Shown: in pieces, positions 1 through 9,215 of the stretch | Position numbering within the stretch: the stretch's first letter is position 1 | Layout: the number at the start of each line of letters is the position of its first letter | Source of the DNA: Pseudomonas azotoformans | GTDB taxonomy: Bacteria > Pseudomonadota > Gammaproteobacteria > Pseudomonadales > Pseudomonadaceae | Reading direction: 5' to 3' | DNA: 64,000 nt | Assembly: GCF_001579805.1 (NCBI RefSeq) | Contig: NZ_CP014546.1 | Span: 5,704,001-5,768,000 of the forward strand | Notes under the pieces: model-generated | The model's database searches: none | Seen by the model: the letters and a program-made list of their open reading frames with translations, nothing else | Told to the model about the DNA's origin: nothing | Position numbers and translations under genes: made by a program

Positions 1-2
1 AA

Positions 3-683
3 GCACGCCGTGTCGGCTCGGTGTGCAGCGGTGCGTTTGTGTTGGCGGCTGCAGGCTTGCTGGCCCGTCGCAGGGCCACCACCCACTGGAATTCGTGCGC
101 GGCCCTGGCCCGCCAATACCCGGACATTGAGGTCGACGCCGACAGCATCTTCATTCGCGATGGCAACCTGTATACATCCGCAGGCATCACCGCTGGCATG
201 GATCTGGCGCTGGCCCTGGTGGAAGAGGATCACGGCCGTGACCTGGCGTTGTGCGTGGCCAGAGAATTGGTGATGTACCTCAAGCGCCCCGGCGGGCAAT
301 CGCAGTTCAGCGCCCAATTAGCAGCCCAGTCCGCCGAGCGCAGCACAATTCGTGATATCCAGCATTACATCATCGACCATCTCGCGACTGACCTCAGCGT
401 GCCGCTGCTGGCCCGCCAGGCAGGCATGAGCGAACGCAATTTCGCCAGGGTATTCAAGGCTGACGCGGGGCAAACCCCAGCCGAGTTCGTCGAGCGGGCC
501 CGCATCGATGGTGCCAGGCATTTGATTGAAGGGGCCGAGGTTTCCCTGAAGCGCCTAGCCGACCAGGTCGGTTACGCCAACGTAGACGGTTTCCGGCGTG
601 CATTCGTGAGGCGCCTGGGCGTCAGCCCGAATGAATACCGGAAGATCCACGCACCACAAAAACGCCCGACGCCTACGCCCTGA
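3..683 (+). CDS. GlxA-type AraC family transcriptional regulator, 5' truncated by window edge
   Basis: This is the C-terminal 226 residues of a regulator whose start lies upstream; the frame is open to the window edge. The visible part begins in a DJ-1/PfpI (class I glutamine amidotransferase-like) domain, seen as RRVGSVCSGAFVLAAAGLL followed by RRATTHW, the nucleophile-elbow segment that these regulators keep as a sensor fold. From about fragment residue 115 comes an AraC-type double helix-turn-helix (MSERNFARVFKADAG, then LADQVGYANVDGFRRAFVRR, ending with SPNEYRK). Proteins of this layout activate catabolic operons; the ligand cannot be read here. The Cys in the elbow is present. It converges with the HIT gene, overlapping its 3' end by 11 bases. 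The family call is firm. Confidence 0.93.
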   Translation, partial: ARRVGSVCSGAFVLAAAGLLARRRATTHWNSCAALARQYPDIEVDADSIFIRDGNLYTSAGITAGMDLALALVEEDHGRDLALCVARELVMYLKRPGGQSQFSAQLAAQSAERSTIRDIQHYIIDHLATDLSVPLLARQAGMSERNFARVFKADAGQTPAEFVERARIDGARHLIEGAEVSLKRLADQVGYANVDGFRRAFVRRLGVSPNEYRKIHAPQKRPTPTP

Positions 684-1146
684 GCACTGGGTCGAAGGAC
701 CTGATATGCGCGGCTAATTCCGCCAGCTGCGCATCATCCGCCCGCCCATGATCATGGGACGAGATATAGCCTTCATACGCTTCGAAAAACTTGTCCACTT
801 TCGAACTCAACGGTTTGAACCCGCTGTCCGAACCGGTGCCATGCATGGGAAACAACTTCGCATGCAGATGGTCCACGCCATACCCCTCCATGATCAGCCC
901 CGTGCGCGCCACATCGGGAAACGCCCTGTCGATCTGCAACGCGGTCTTCTTCGCCGCTATCGCGAGCCCGGCCAACACATCATCCGACTGCGCAAACGCA
1001 TAGCTGCCGTAATGCTGCTTGGGGATCACCACGCTGAAACCCGGCGTGTTGGGGAAGATCGACAAAAATGCCATATGCTGGTCGTCTTCCCACAGGATGT
1101 GCGCCGGGGAAGTTTTTCGAACAATGCTGCAGAAAATACATTCCAT
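673..1146 (-). CDS. HIT (histidine triad) family nucleotide-binding protein
   Basis: A 157-residue protein starting MECIFCSIV, the usual HIT opening with a CxxC metal-binding pair. An in-frame start 11 codons upstream is less likely because homologues begin at this Met. The fold signature is FSVVIPKQHYGSYAF followed by GVDHLHAKLFPMHGTG. In canonical HIT proteins the active-site motif is HxHxHxx; here it reads HLHAKLFPMH, so the third triad position is Lys and a further His follows. Family members hydrolyse or bind dinucleoside polyphosphates and nucleoside phosphoramidates; the substrate is not deducible. It is divergent from the HxlR gene. Confidence 0.88.
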   Translation of the reverse strand: MECIFCSIVRKTSPAHILWEDDQHMAFLSIFPNTPGFSVVIPKQHYGSYAFAQSDDVLAGLAIAAKKTALQIDRAFPDVARTGLIMEGYGVDHLHAKLFPMHGTGSDSGFKPLSSKVDKFFEAYEGYISSHDHGRADDAQLAELAAHIRSFDPVLRA

Positions 1147-1247
1147 TTGAATCTCCGCCAGTTGGGTCGTGGCGACCATCTAAAGCCAGGATGGGGCGGG
1201 CGTCAAAACAAATGGAAACTTTCAGACATGTCCTAAGGACGTATGCG

Positions 1248-1577
1248 ATGAGCAAAACCTACACCCCCGCCACCGCCGCAGCCGACGTCGAGACCACCCT
1301 CGCCTGGCTCGGCGGGCGTTGGAAATTGATCATCCTGTTTCATCTGTTCGGCGGCCAGGTGCAGCGTTATTCCGACCTTGAGCGGCTGATCCCGGAGATC
1401 TCGCAGAAGATGCTCGCCCAACAACTGCGCCAGCTTGAAGCCGATGGCCTGGTGCAGCGCACCGTCTACCCGGTGGTGCCGCCTAAAGTGGAATACCGCA
1501 TGACCGAATGGGGCCAGAGCCTGTGCCCGGTGCTGGATGGCCTGCTCAAATGGCAGGCCGCCAAGCCTGCGATCTAG
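1248..1577 (+). CDS. HxlR family winged-helix transcriptional regulator
   Basis: A 109-residue single-domain HxlR-type regulator. The family signature is clear: [19 protein letters not shown] at the N-terminus, then the recognition region [28 protein letters not shown] and the wing with [12 protein letters not shown]. The ATG at 1248 is chosen over an upstream in-frame codon because it sits after GGACGTATGCG and matches the usual start just before the first helix. It lies divergent to the HIT gene and tail to tail with the SDR gene, sharing the four bases CTAG of the two stop codons. HxlR proteins often respond to quinones or reactive aldehydes; the target here may be the adjacent dehydrogenase, which is inference. 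Confidence 0.9.
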   Translation: MSKTYTPATAAADVETTLAWLGGRWKLIILFHLFGGQVQRYSDLERLIPEISQKMLAQQLRQLEADGLVQRTVYPVVPPKVEYRMTEWGQSLCPVLDGLLKWQAAKPAI

Positions 1578-2356
1578 ACCGTGGGCACGGTGCCGCCGTC
1601 GATCACGTACTCGGTGCCACTGATCGACCCGGCGCGGGGCGAGACCAGGAACGCGATCAAGTCCGCCACTTCCTGAGGCTTGGCCGGCCGGCCCAGCGGA
1701 ATGCCGCCCAGCGCTTGCATGATGATCTGCTTGCCGCCTTCGTAATCCGTGCCCGCCTCATCTGCCAGACGCTCTGCCAACGCGACCGCAGCGTCTGTCT
1801 CCACCCAGCCCGGCGAAACCCGCACCACCCGCACGCCCTTGGGTGTCACTTCTTTCGACAGGCTCTTGCTGTACGTCGCCAGCGCCGCCTTGGCAGCGGC
1901 ATAGGCCGTGGTCGATTCCGGCAACGGCAGCTCCCGCTGGATCGACGTGACATGAATGATCACCCCGGCCCCGCGCTCGACCATCCCCGGTAACAACGCC
2001 CGATCCACCCGCACCGCCGCCATCAGGTTCTGGCCTAGCGCATTCATCCACTGCTCATCATCGAGCACTGCAAAACCACCACCTGGCGCACTGGAACCGC
2101 CGAGGACATTGACGATGATATCCACACCGCCAAACTGCGCCTTCACCGCCTCGGTGGCGCTGGCACAACCGGCCGCAGTGCCCAGGTCGGCGGCAATGAA
2201 ATGCACGCCCTCGGGTGGCGTACCCGCCGCCGAACGCGCGACTGAAATCACCTGGGCGCCCTGTTCCTGCAACACGGCAACCACCGCCGCACCGATGCCC
2301 TTGGTGCCGCCGGTGACCAGCGCGCGAAGGCCTGTCAGTCCGAGATCAAAGCTCAT
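1574..2356 (-). CDS. Short-chain dehydrogenase/reductase (SDR) family oxidoreductase
   Basis: A 260-residue classical SDR. The Rossmann glycine motif is TGGTKGIG near residue 15, the structural motif NVLGG replaces the common NNAG, and the catalytic pair is in YAAAKAAL (YxxxK) after a serine in VTSIQREL. The C-terminus has [11 protein letters not shown] and ends with the typical [15 protein letters not shown]. The ATG at 2356 is preceded by an AGGAG ribosome site; a longer reading would add 46 residues without homologue-like content. It is convergent with the HxlR gene and divergent from a second SDR gene across a 236-base region with two palindromes. The substrate is unknown. Confidence 0.92.
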   Translation of the reverse strand: MSFDLGLTGLRALVTGGTKGIGAAVVAVLQEQGAQVISVARSAAGTPPEGVHFIAADLGTAAGCASATEAVKAQFGGVDIIVNVLGGSSAPGGGFAVLDDEQWMNALGQNLMAAVRVDRALLPGMVERGAGVIIHVTSIQRELPLPESTTAYAAAKAALATYSKSLSKEVTPKGVRVVRVSPGWVETDAAVALAERLADEAGTDYEGGKQIIMQALGGIPLGRPAKPQEVADLIAFLVSPRAGSISGTEYVIDGGTVPTV

Positions 2357-2504
2357 GAAAACTCCTCCTGGGTAAACGAAGATCCCAGGATAGGAACGTG
2401 GTGGACAGGCCACAAGAACGCACGAAAAGGTAATGGGCTCACTCAAAAGTAAGTATCTGGCTTCAGGAGGGCACAGGCGATGAGCAAGGGACAACCCAGT
2501 TAAA

Positions 2505-2516
2505 GATTAATTAATC
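2505..2516. promoter_or_regulatory. Upstream palindrome, probable TetR operator half of a pair
   Basis: GATTAATTAATC is a perfect 12-base palindrome in the divergent region between the two SDR genes. Its core is identical to the longer palindrome 57 bases downstream (centre to centre), which suggests one regulator binds both. The TetR gene at the end of the right-hand operon is the obvious candidate. Binding is inferred. Confidence 0.6.
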
Positions 2517-2555
2517 CAAAAATAGCTTGGCGCGCTCTAAGAGGCTTGATAGGGT

Positions 2556-2579
2556 TTAGTGGATTAATTAATCCACTAA
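2556..2579. promoter_or_regulatory. 24-base perfect palindrome, probable operator of the SDR-TetR operon
   Basis: The perfect palindrome spans 24 bases with the core GTGGATTAATTAATCCAC and ends 13 bases before the SDR start at 2593, a place where bound repressor would block transcription or initiation. It repeats the GATTAATTAATC core of the site at 2505. The co-transcribed TetR regulator is the likely ligand-responsive repressor. That assignment is inference; the symmetry is directly visible. Confidence 0.72.
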
Positions 2580-2592
2580 TACAGGCATCACC

Positions 2593-3345
2593 ATGACTGC
2601 TCAACTCTCTCGATTCCACAGCAAAGTCGCCTTGGTCACCGGCGGTTCCCGCGGTATCGGCGAAGCCATCGTTCGCCGTCTCGCCGCCGAAGGCGCTGCG
2701 GTGGCTTTCACTTATTCTTCTTCCAGCGCAAAGGCAGATACGCTTGTCAGCCAGATCGAAAGCCAAGGCGGCAACGCCCTGGCCATCCAGGCTGACAGCG
2801 CTGATGTGGCAGCAATCGAGCGCGCGGTGGCGCATACCATGAAGCGTTTTGGCGCCTTGAATATCCTGGTCAACAACGCCGGTATCCTGCTGCGCGGTAC
2901 CGTCGATGAGTTCAGCCTGGAAGACTTCGACCGCATGTTTGCGGTGAACGTCCGTGCGGCATTTGCGGCGGCCAAAGCCAGTTCTGCGGTCATGCACAGC
3001 GGTGATCGCATCATCACCATTGGCAGTGTAGTGGCGCAACGTTCAGGCTTTCCGGGTGCCAGTGTCTATAGCATGACGAAGGCTGCGATCGCCGGTATGA
3101 TTCGCGGCCTGGCCATTGATTTTGCCCCACGTGGGATCACCGTCAATAACGTCCAGCCCGGCCCGACCAGCACCGACATGAACCCCGCCGACGGACCGCA
3201 TTCCGACCTGGTCAAAAGCCTGGTCCCGCTGGGTCGCCTGGGCACCGCCGACGACATCGCTGGTATGGTTGCCTACCTCGCGTCCGAGGAAGCCGCCTTT
3301 GTCACCGGTGCCAGCCTGACCATCGACGGTGGTTACCTGGCCTGA
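2593..3345 (+). CDS. SDR family 3-oxoacyl-ACP reductase-like oxidoreductase
   Basis: A 250-residue classical SDR with TGGSRGIGEA for the cofactor, VNNAGILLRG, catalytic Ser in IGSVVAQRSG and YSMTKAAI (YxxxK). The C-terminus has NVQPGPTSTDMNP and ends LTIDGGYLA. The S-S-S-A-K stretch after the second strand (YSSSSAKAD) fits NADP preference. It is the first gene of a probable two-gene operon with the TetR regulator starting 23 bases after its stop. This layout, a FabG-like SDR followed by its TetR repressor, is common for detoxifying reductases; the actual substrate is unknown. Its promoter region carries a 24-base palindrome. Confidence 0.93.
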   Translation: MTAQLSRFHSKVALVTGGSRGIGEAIVRRLAAEGAAVAFTYSSSSAKADTLVSQIESQGGNALAIQADSADVAAIERAVAHTMKRFGALNILVNNAGILLRGTVDEFSLEDFDRMFAVNVRAAFAAAKASSAVMHSGDRIITIGSVVAQRSGFPGASVYSMTKAAIAGMIRGLAIDFAPRGITVNNVQPGPTSTDMNPADGPHSDLVKSLVPLGRLGTADDIAGMVAYLASEEAAFVTGASLTIDGGYLA

Positions 3346-3368
3346 TCCTTCATTTGCAGAGGTACCCC

Positions 3369-3956
3369 ATGGCAAGACCCAGAGCATTCGACCGCGACCA
3401 GGTGCTGCAACAGGCCATACGTGTGTTCTGCGACAAGGGCTTCGCTGCAGCGTCCACCGAGGAACTGATGCAGGCCATGGGGCTCAGTCGCCAAAGCATG
3501 TACAACACGTTCGGCGACAAACGTCAGTTGTACTTGCAGGCCATGGCCGAGTATCAGCGCAATGGTGTTGACGATCTGATCGGGCGCCTCAACCAGGGCC
3601 AGACGCCGCTGCAGGCCATTCACGACACCTTGCAATCCTTCGCCACCCGCGCCTTGCGCGAAGGCACCGCGGGCTGCATGGGCGTCAATGCCATCTGCGA
3701 ATTCGGCCAGGAAGACGAAGAAATCAACCGACTCACCACCCACAGCGCCGAACGCTTGCGCGATGCGCTGGAGCGCGCCTTAGGGCGTGCACGGGAGCAG
3801 GGAGAGTTGGCCCCCGGCACCGATTTATCGGGTGCCTGCGATTTTCTGATGGCCTCCCTCAGCGGCATGAAAATCGCCGGCAAGGGCGGTGCCACCGTGG
3901 AGCAGTTGGGCAATATCGCAGTGTTTGCAATCCGAGCGCTGGCCGCGAACCCGTAG
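3369..3956 (+). CDS. TetR/AcrR family transcriptional repressor
   Basis: A 195-residue TetR protein. The N-terminal helix-turn-helix is MARPRAFDRDQVLQQAIRVF followed by ASTEELMQAMGLSRQSMYNTFGDKRQLY. The rest is a helical ligand-binding domain with GTAGCMGVNAI, a feature of the subgroup that regulates neighbouring SDR genes. The ATG at 3369 is chosen over one five codons upstream because it begins with the conserved MARPR and follows an AGAGG site. It probably controls its own operon and perhaps the divergent SDR through the palindromes at 2505 and 2556. The ligand is unknown. Confidence 0.93.
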   Translation: MARPRAFDRDQVLQQAIRVFCDKGFAAASTEELMQAMGLSRQSMYNTFGDKRQLYLQAMAEYQRNGVDDLIGRLNQGQTPLQAIHDTLQSFATRALREGTAGCMGVNAICEFGQEDEEINRLTTHSAERLRDALERALGRAREQGELAPGTDLSGACDFLMASLSGMKIAGKGGATVEQLGNIAVFAIRALAANP

Positions 3957-4625
3957 TCAGAGAATCGGCGCGCCAAATCTGTTCAGGCGTGGCATCCAGT
4001 GATCCAGGATCTGCGCTGATGCCAAAATGTGATGCGCGCGCCCGATCAACAACCGGCGCGGCACAAAACCGATATACCGGGAGTCATCGCTGTTATCGCG
4101 GTTGTCCCCCAGCATGAAGTAACTGTCAGCCGGCACAGTGACCGGGCCAAAATTGCGCAACGCCCGCACTGTCGGCATGAACTGCACCGTGCGCTGACGG
4201 TTGGCCGCCAGCTCGTTCAGCTTGATCCCTGGCACCGTATGGCCGGGCACGATGGGCTCGCTGATGTCCTGGGCATCACTGTAGGTGGCCGGCACGTCGT
4301 TGACCCACAGCACCTCGTCTTTCATTTCCAGGGTGTCACCGGGAATACCGACGATACGCTTGATCAGGCGTATGCCATCCTTGGGCGATGAAAACGTCAC
4401 CACATCGCCGCGCTGGGGGTTGTCGAGCTTGGCCAGGGAAATATCGGTGAGCGGCACCTTGAGGTCATAGGCCACGCGGTTGACCAGCACCACATCGCCC
4501 TCCAGCAAGGTCGGGCGCATGGAGCCGGAGGGGATCGGATTCCAATCGGCCAGGGAGGTACGGAAAACGCCGAAGCACACCCAGAACATGATTGCGTAAC
4601 GGTAACGGATCAACCAACTTCGCAT
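3957..4625 (-). CDS. lepB: Signal peptidase I, short single-anchor paralogue
   Basis: A 222-residue type I signal peptidase. One membrane segment covers about residues 8-25. The catalytic serine is Ser35 in PSGSMRPTL, and the general base is Lys89 in IRLIKRIVGIPGD. The C-terminal box FMLGDNRDNSDDSRY is intact. The ATG at 4625 has a GAGG site eight bases upstream, so I prefer it to the ATG nine codons earlier. Canonical pseudomonad LepB is about 280 residues with two membrane helices, so this is likely a second enzyme rather than the main one beside lepA. It ends one base after the TetR gene in the opposite direction. Confidence 0.9.
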   Translation of the reverse strand: MRSWLIRYRYAIMFWVCFGVFRTSLADWNPIPSGSMRPTLLEGDVVLVNRVAYDLKVPLTDISLAKLDNPQRGDVVTFSSPKDGIRLIKRIVGIPGDTLEMKDEVLWVNDVPATYSDAQDISEPIVPGHTVPGIKLNELAANRQRTVQFMPTVRALRNFGPVTVPADSYFMLGDNRDNSDDSRYIGFVPRRLLIGRAHHILASAQILDHWMPRLNRFGAPIL

Positions 4626-4737
4626 ACATCCTCGCACGACAGACAGGGGCATCAGGGCAATTTCTTAGAAGCACGGTTGTTGCAGGTCAGGATTAAATTA
4701 TCATTAGCGTCCAAGCGCACAAAAAGGAGTTTTCGCC

Positions 4738-5289
4738 ATGGATATCAAATGCTCAGTCTTCATCGCAGCCAGCGTCGACGGTTTTATTGCCCGTCCGGAC
4801 GGTGATATCGACTGGTTGCACCGGCCGGAGTATGAAACCGCTGAGCTGAATGGCGTGACCTATGAAAGCTTCATCGCCACGGTGGATGCGCTGGTGATGG
4901 GCCGAAAAACCCTGGAGAAAGTGCTGTCCTTTCCGGAATGGCCCTATGAGGGTACGCCGGTCATTGTCCTGTCTCACCAGCAACTGGAAATCCCGGCGCA
5001 TCTGGAAGGCAAGGTTGAGGTCATGGCGGGAGACGTGACCACATTGGTTGCGACGTTAGCCGAACGAGGCATGAAACATCTGTATATCGACGGTGGGCAG
5101 ACAATCCAGGCGTTTCTTGAAGCCGGTCTGATCAATGAGCTGATCATTACCCGTATCCCGGTTTTGCTGGGGCAAGGTATTCCACTGTTCAGCCAGGTTG
5201 GCAGTGGGCATGAGCTGCGCCATGTCGGAACCTACGTGTCGGACAATGGGTTTGTTCAGAGCAGGTATGACGTAGATAGTAAGCATTGA
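4738..5289 (+). CDS. Dihydrofolate reductase-fold (RibD C-terminal domain) family protein
   Basis: A 183-residue protein of the RibD_C/DHFR-like family (YwjB/YyaP type). It opens MDIKCSVFIAASVDGFIARPDGDIDWL, the typical NADPH-binding start, and carries ALVMGRKTLE, VIVLSHQ and LYIDGGQTIQAFLEAGLINELIITRIPVLLGQGIPLF. An AAGGAG ribosome site lies just before the ATG. Family members are reductases of unproven substrate; neither thymidylate metabolism nor riboflavin genes are adjacent, so I do not call it FolA or RibD. It converges on cysS with a shared terminator hairpin between them. Confidence 0.9.
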   Translation: MDIKCSVFIAASVDGFIARPDGDIDWLHRPEYETAELNGVTYESFIATVDALVMGRKTLEKVLSFPEWPYEGTPVIVLSHQQLEIPAHLEGKVEVMAGDVTTLVATLAERGMKHLYIDGGQTIQAFLEAGLINELIITRIPVLLGQGIPLFSQVGSGHELRHVGTYVSDNGFVQSRYDVDSKH

Positions 5290-5309
5290 GGCCAAGCCCG
5301 CGTCCAAAA

Positions 5310-5338
5310 AAAACGCCCCGAACCAGTCGGGGCGTTTT
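5310..5338. terminator. Bidirectional rho-independent terminator between the RibD-like gene and cysS
   Basis: An 11-base perfect stem AAAACGCCCCG / CGGGGCGTTTT encloses a seven-base loop. An A-run on one side and TTTT on the other make it usable in both directions, fitting its place between two convergent genes. Confidence 0.88.
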
Positions 5339-5355
5339 CATTCAGCGTTTACCGA

Positions 5356-6744
5356 TCAAACCTGATCAGCCAACCGCCAGGTCGTCCCACCCTTCCCGTC
5401 TTCCAACACCACGCCCATGGCGGTCAGTTGGTCGCGGATGCGGTCGGATTCCGCCCAGTCTTTGTTAGCGCGAGCAGTCAGACGCGCCTGAATCAGCGCA
5501 TCCACTTCAGCCGCATCCACACGCCCTTCAGCGCCGGCTTGCAGGAAGTCATCAGCTTCCATCTGCAACACGCCCAGCACGCTGGCCAGCTCTTTCAAGC
5601 GCGCCGCCAGACCCGACGCCGCGTCGAGATCGCTCTCACGCAAACGGTTGATCTCGCGCACCATCTCGAACAGCACCGCGCAGGCTTCCGGTGTGCCGAA
5701 GTCGTCATTCATGACTTCGGTAAACCGTGCCACGAATGCCTCGCCGCCCGCTGGGGCAACCGAAGGCAGGCCTTTCAACGCATGGTAGAACCGCTCCAGG
5801 GCGCCCTTCGCGTCCTTGAGGTTGTCTTCCGAGTAGTTGATGGCGCTGCGGTAGTGGCTCGACACCAGCAGGTAACGCACAACCTCTGGATGGTACTTTT
5901 CCAGCACGTCGCGAATGGTGAAGAAGTTGTTCAAGGACTTGGACATCTTCTCGCCATTGATGCGGATCATGCCGCAGTGCATCCAGGCGTTGGCGTAGGT
6001 CTTGCCGGTGGCGGCTTCGCTCTGGGCGATTTCGTTTTCGTGGTGCGGGAACTCCAGGTCGCTGCCGCCGCCATGAATGTCGAAGGTCTCGCCCAGGCAG
6101 CAGGTGGACATCACCGAGCACTCAATGTGCCAGCCCGGACGACCGGCGCCCCATGGCGACTCCCAGCTCGGCTCGCCGGGCTTGGTGGCTTTCCACAGCA
6201 CGAAGTCGAGCGGATCCTGCTTGGCTTCGTCGACTTCAATGCGTGCGCCAATGCGCAGGTCTTCGATTTTCTTGCGCGACAGTTTGCCGTAGCCCATGAA
6301 CTTGGCGACGCGGTAGTACACGTCGCCATTGCCTGGGGCGTAGGCGTAACCCTTGTCGATCAGGGTCTGGATCATCGCGTGCATGCCAGGGATGTGGTCC
6401 GTGGCACGCGGCTCCATGTCCGGCTTGAGGATGTTGAGGCGGGCCTCGTCCTCGTGCATCGCGGCGATCATGCGCTCGGTCAGCGCGTCGAACGACTCGC
6501 CGTTTTCGTTGGCGCGGTTGATGATCTTATCGTCGATGTCGGTGATGTTGCGCACGTAGGTCAAGTCATAGCCGCTGAAACGCAACCAGCGGGTCACCAG
6601 GTCGAAGGCAACCATGCTGCGGCCGTGGCCGATGTGGCAATAGTCGTACACGGTCATGCCGCACACGTACATGCGCACCTTGTTGCCATCCAGCGGCTTG
6701 AAGACTTCTTTGGTCTTGCTGAGTGTGTTGTAGATCGTTAGCAC
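5356..6744 (-). CDS. cysS: Cysteinyl-tRNA synthetase
   Basis: A 462-residue class I aminoacyl-tRNA synthetase that charges tRNA-Cys. The first zinc-binding Cys is in [10 protein letters not shown], followed by the HIGH-type motif CHIGHGRSM. Further zinc ligands are in WHIECSVMS and [11 protein letters not shown], and the KMSKS loop reads [11 protein letters not shown]. The C-terminal part is the DALR helical tRNA-binding region and ends [11 protein letters not shown]. The length equals the usual bacterial enzyme. It follows glnS by 18 bases in the same direction, so the two synthetases are probably one operon, as in other pseudomonads. Confidence 0.98.
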   Translation of the reverse strand: MLTIYNTLSKTKEVFKPLDGNKVRMYVCGMTVYDYCHIGHGRSMVAFDLVTRWLRFSGYDLTYVRNITDIDDKIINRANENGESFDALTERMIAAMHEDEARLNILKPDMEPRATDHIPGMHAMIQTLIDKGYAYAPGNGDVYYRVAKFMGYGKLSRKKIEDLRIGARIEVDEAKQDPLDFVLWKATKPGEPSWESPWGAGRPGWHIECSVMSTCCLGETFDIHGGGSDLEFPHHENEIAQSEAATGKTYANAWMHCGMIRINGEKMSKSLNNFFTIRDVLEKYHPEVVRYLLVSSHYRSAINYSEDNLKDAKGALERFYHALKGLPSVAPAGGEAFVARFTEVMNDDFGTPEACAVLFEMVREINRLRESDLDAASGLAARLKELASVLGVLQMEADDFLQAGAEGRVDAAEVDALIQARLTARANKDWAESDRIRDQLTAMGVVLEDGKGGTTWRLADQV

Positions 6745-6762
6745 AACGGCTTCCTTAGAGAA

Positions 6763-8463
6763 TCACTGGCCCCACGAATCACGCAAGGTCACGGTACGGT
6801 TGAATACCGGGCGACCTGGTTTCGAGTCCTTGATATCCGCGCAGAAGTAACCTTCGCGCTCGAACTGGAAACGGTCTTCCGGCTGTGCGTCGCCAAGCGA
6901 TGGCTCGGCACGACAACCAGTGAGTACTTGCAGGGAGTCAGGGTTGATGTTGTCCAGGAAGCTGGCGCTGTCTTCGGCCTTTTCCGGGTTCGGCGAGCGG
7001 AACAGGCGATCGTACAGGCGCACTTCGCACTCGATGCTGGCAGCCGCTGGCACCCAGTGGATCACGCCCTTGACCTTGCGGCCTTCAGGGTTCTTGCCCA
7101 GGGTGTCCGGATCGTAGGAGCAACGCAGTTCGACGATGTTGCCATCGGCGTCCTTGATCGCTTCATCGGCACGGATCACGTAGCTGCCGCGCAGGCGCAC
7201 TTCGCCATTCGGCTCCAGGCGCTTGTAGCCTTTTGGCGGCTCTTCCATGAAGTCATCGCGGTCGATGTAGATTTCACGGGCGAACGGCAGCTTGCGCACG
7301 CCGAGTTCTTCTTTTTGCGGATGACGCGGCAACTCAAGGTTGTCGACCTGATCTTCCGGGTAGTTGGTGATCACGACTTTCAACGGACGCAGCACGCACA
7401 TGGCGCGCGGGGCGTTGGCGTCGAGGTCCTGGCGGATGCTGAATTCGAGCATGCCGAAATCGACCACGCCGTCGGAACGGTTGGTGCCGACCATGTCGCA
7501 GAAGTTGCGGATCGACGCCGGCGTGTAGCCACGGCGACGGAAGCCCGACAGCGTGGACATGCGCGGGTCATCCCAACCGTGGACGTGCTTCTCGTCAACC
7601 AGTTGCTTGAGCTTGCGCTTGCTGGTGATGGTGTAGTTCAAGTTCAGGCGGCTGAACTCATACTGGCGCGGGTGCGCCGGTACCGGCAGGCTGTCCAGGA
7701 ACCATTCGTACAGCGGGCGATGGCTTTCGAACTCCAGGGTGCAGATGGAGTGCGTGATGCCTTCGATGGCGTCCGACTGACCGTGGGTGAAGTCGTAGTT
7801 CGGGTAAATGCACCACTTGTCACCGGTCTGGTGGTGATGGGCGTGGCGGATGCGGTACATGATCGGGTCGCGCAGGTTCATGTTCGGCGAGGCCATGTCG
7901 ATCTTGGCACGCAGCACGCGGGCGCCGTCCGGGAACTCACCGGCGCGCATGCGGGCGAACCAGTCCAGGTTCTCTTCCACCGAACGGTCGCGGAACGGGC
8001 TGTTCTTGCCCGGCTCGGTCAGGGTGCCACGGTATTCCTTGGCCTGTTCCGGGCTCAGGTCGTCGACATAGGCCTTGCCGGCCTTGATCAGTTCGACGGC
8101 CCAGTCGAACAGCTGGTCGAAGTATTTGGAGGCATAGCGCACTTCGCCGGACCATTCGAAGCCCAGCCACTTGATGTCGCTTTCGATGGCGTCGATGTAT
8201 TCCTGGTCTTCCTTGGCCGGGTTGGTGTCGTCGAAACGCAGGTGCGTGACGCCACCGAATTCCTGGGCCAGGCCGAAGTTCACACAGATCGACTTGGCGT
8301 GACCGATGTGCAGGTAGCCGTTGGGCTCTGGCGGGAAGCGGGTGACGATCTGCGTGTGCTTGCCCGAATCCAGGTCCGCCTGGATGATCGGGCGCAGGAA
8401 ATTGACCGGGACGGCAGGTCCGGCCTTGGCATTCGAGGTAGGGTCGACAGTGGGCTTGCTCAT
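6763..8463 (-). CDS. glnS: Glutaminyl-tRNA synthetase
   Basis: A 566-residue class Ic synthetase that charges tRNA-Gln. The HIGH signature is [16 protein letters not shown] near residue 50, and the KMSKS-type loop is [14 protein letters not shown]. Other family segments are [37 protein letters not shown] and a C-terminal anticodon-binding beta-barrel pair ending in [13 protein letters not shown]. The length is close to that of E. coli GlnS. It is the first gene of glnS-cysS. Presence of GlnRS is expected for gammaproteobacteria and means the amidotransferase route is not required for Gln-tRNA. Confidence 0.98.
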   Translation of the reverse strand: MSKPTVDPTSNAKAGPAVPVNFLRPIIQADLDSGKHTQIVTRFPPEPNGYLHIGHAKSICVNFGLAQEFGGVTHLRFDDTNPAKEDQEYIDAIESDIKWLGFEWSGEVRYASKYFDQLFDWAVELIKAGKAYVDDLSPEQAKEYRGTLTEPGKNSPFRDRSVEENLDWFARMRAGEFPDGARVLRAKIDMASPNMNLRDPIMYRIRHAHHHQTGDKWCIYPNYDFTHGQSDAIEGITHSICTLEFESHRPLYEWFLDSLPVPAHPRQYEFSRLNLNYTITSKRKLKQLVDEKHVHGWDDPRMSTLSGFRRRGYTPASIRNFCDMVGTNRSDGVVDFGMLEFSIRQDLDANAPRAMCVLRPLKVVITNYPEDQVDNLELPRHPQKEELGVRKLPFAREIYIDRDDFMEEPPKGYKRLEPNGEVRLRGSYVIRADEAIKDADGNIVELRCSYDPDTLGKNPEGRKVKGVIHWVPAAASIECEVRLYDRLFRSPNPEKAEDSASFLDNINPDSLQVLTGCRAEPSLGDAQPEDRFQFEREGYFCADIKDSKPGRPVFNRTVTLRDSWGQ

Positions 8464-8711
8464 AGGATCCTTGAACAGACAAGTACGTGGCCGGGCTAGG
8501 CCGACAAAACAAAGGCGATATCATAGCCGATGCTGTCAAGTACCTGACAGAGCGAGGCCAAAAACTGCTGCATTTATTGCACCGGCGGTAAAAAACCACC
8601 TCGAAATTCCTGCAGGGCACGCTAAACTGCGCGCCTTGGCCGCAGTTTCGCCATATCGGTTGTGGTGCCCAGGCACCCAAACCCACGAATTCCCTGAAAA
8701 GAGTAGTGAAC

Positions 8712-9215
8712 ATGACTCAAGTCAAACTGACCACCAACCACGGTGACATCGTCATCGAACTGAACGCCGAGAAAGCGCCGATCACCGTCGCCAACTTCAT
8801 CGAGTACGTGAACGCCGGCCACTACGAAAACACCGTTTTCCACCGTGTCATCGGCAACTTCATGGTCCAGGGCGGCGGTTTCGAGCCTGGCATGAAAGAA
8901 AAGAAAGACAAGCGTCCAAGCATCCAGAACGAAGCGGACAACGGCCTTTCCAACGACAAGTACACCGTCGCCATGGCCCGTACCATGGAGCCGCATTCGG
9001 CCTCCGCGCAGTTCTTCATCAACGTCGCCGACAACGCTTTCCTGAACCACAGCGGCAAGAACGTGCAGGGTTGGGGTTACGCGGTATTCGGTAAAGTGAC
9101 CGAAGGCCAGGACGTCGTTGACAAGATCAAAGGCGTGCAGACCACCGGTAAAGCCGGTCACCAGGACGTTCCGGTAGAAGACGTTATCGTCGAGAAAGCC
9201 GAGATCGTTGGGTGA
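8712..9215 (+). CDS. ppiB: Peptidyl-prolyl cis-trans isomerase B, cyclophilin type
   Basis: A 167-residue cytoplasmic cyclophilin without signal peptide. The active-site stretch is [22 protein letters not shown] (catalytic Arg after FH), followed by [21 protein letters not shown] and [20 protein letters not shown]. The ATG at 8712 is chosen over a GTG two codons earlier, since homologues begin MTQVKL. It overlaps lpxH by four bases (GTGA), so they are translationally coupled, a conserved pseudomonad pairing. It sits divergent from glnS with a 248-base spacer in which I see no further gene. Confidence 0.97.
   Translation: MTQVKLTTNHGDIVIELNAEKAPITVANFIEYVNAGHYENTVFHRVIGNFMVQGGGFEPGMKEKKDKRPSIQNEADNGLSNDKYTVAMARTMEPHSASAQFFINVADNAFLNHSGKNVQGWGYAVFGKVTEGQDVVDKIKGVQTTGKAGHQDVPVEDVIVEKAEIVG

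Noticed and set aside
5290..5355. Possible tRNA gene downstream of cysS
   Set aside because: The only structure is the terminator hairpin; no cloverleaf or CCA-end features are present. No tRNA was found elsewhere in the window.
6928..8499. 523-codon open frame antisense to glnS
   Set aside because: It lies wholly opposite glnS, a gene with clear motifs. Its composition (His/Val/Ala-rich) is that of a GC3-driven shadow frame.
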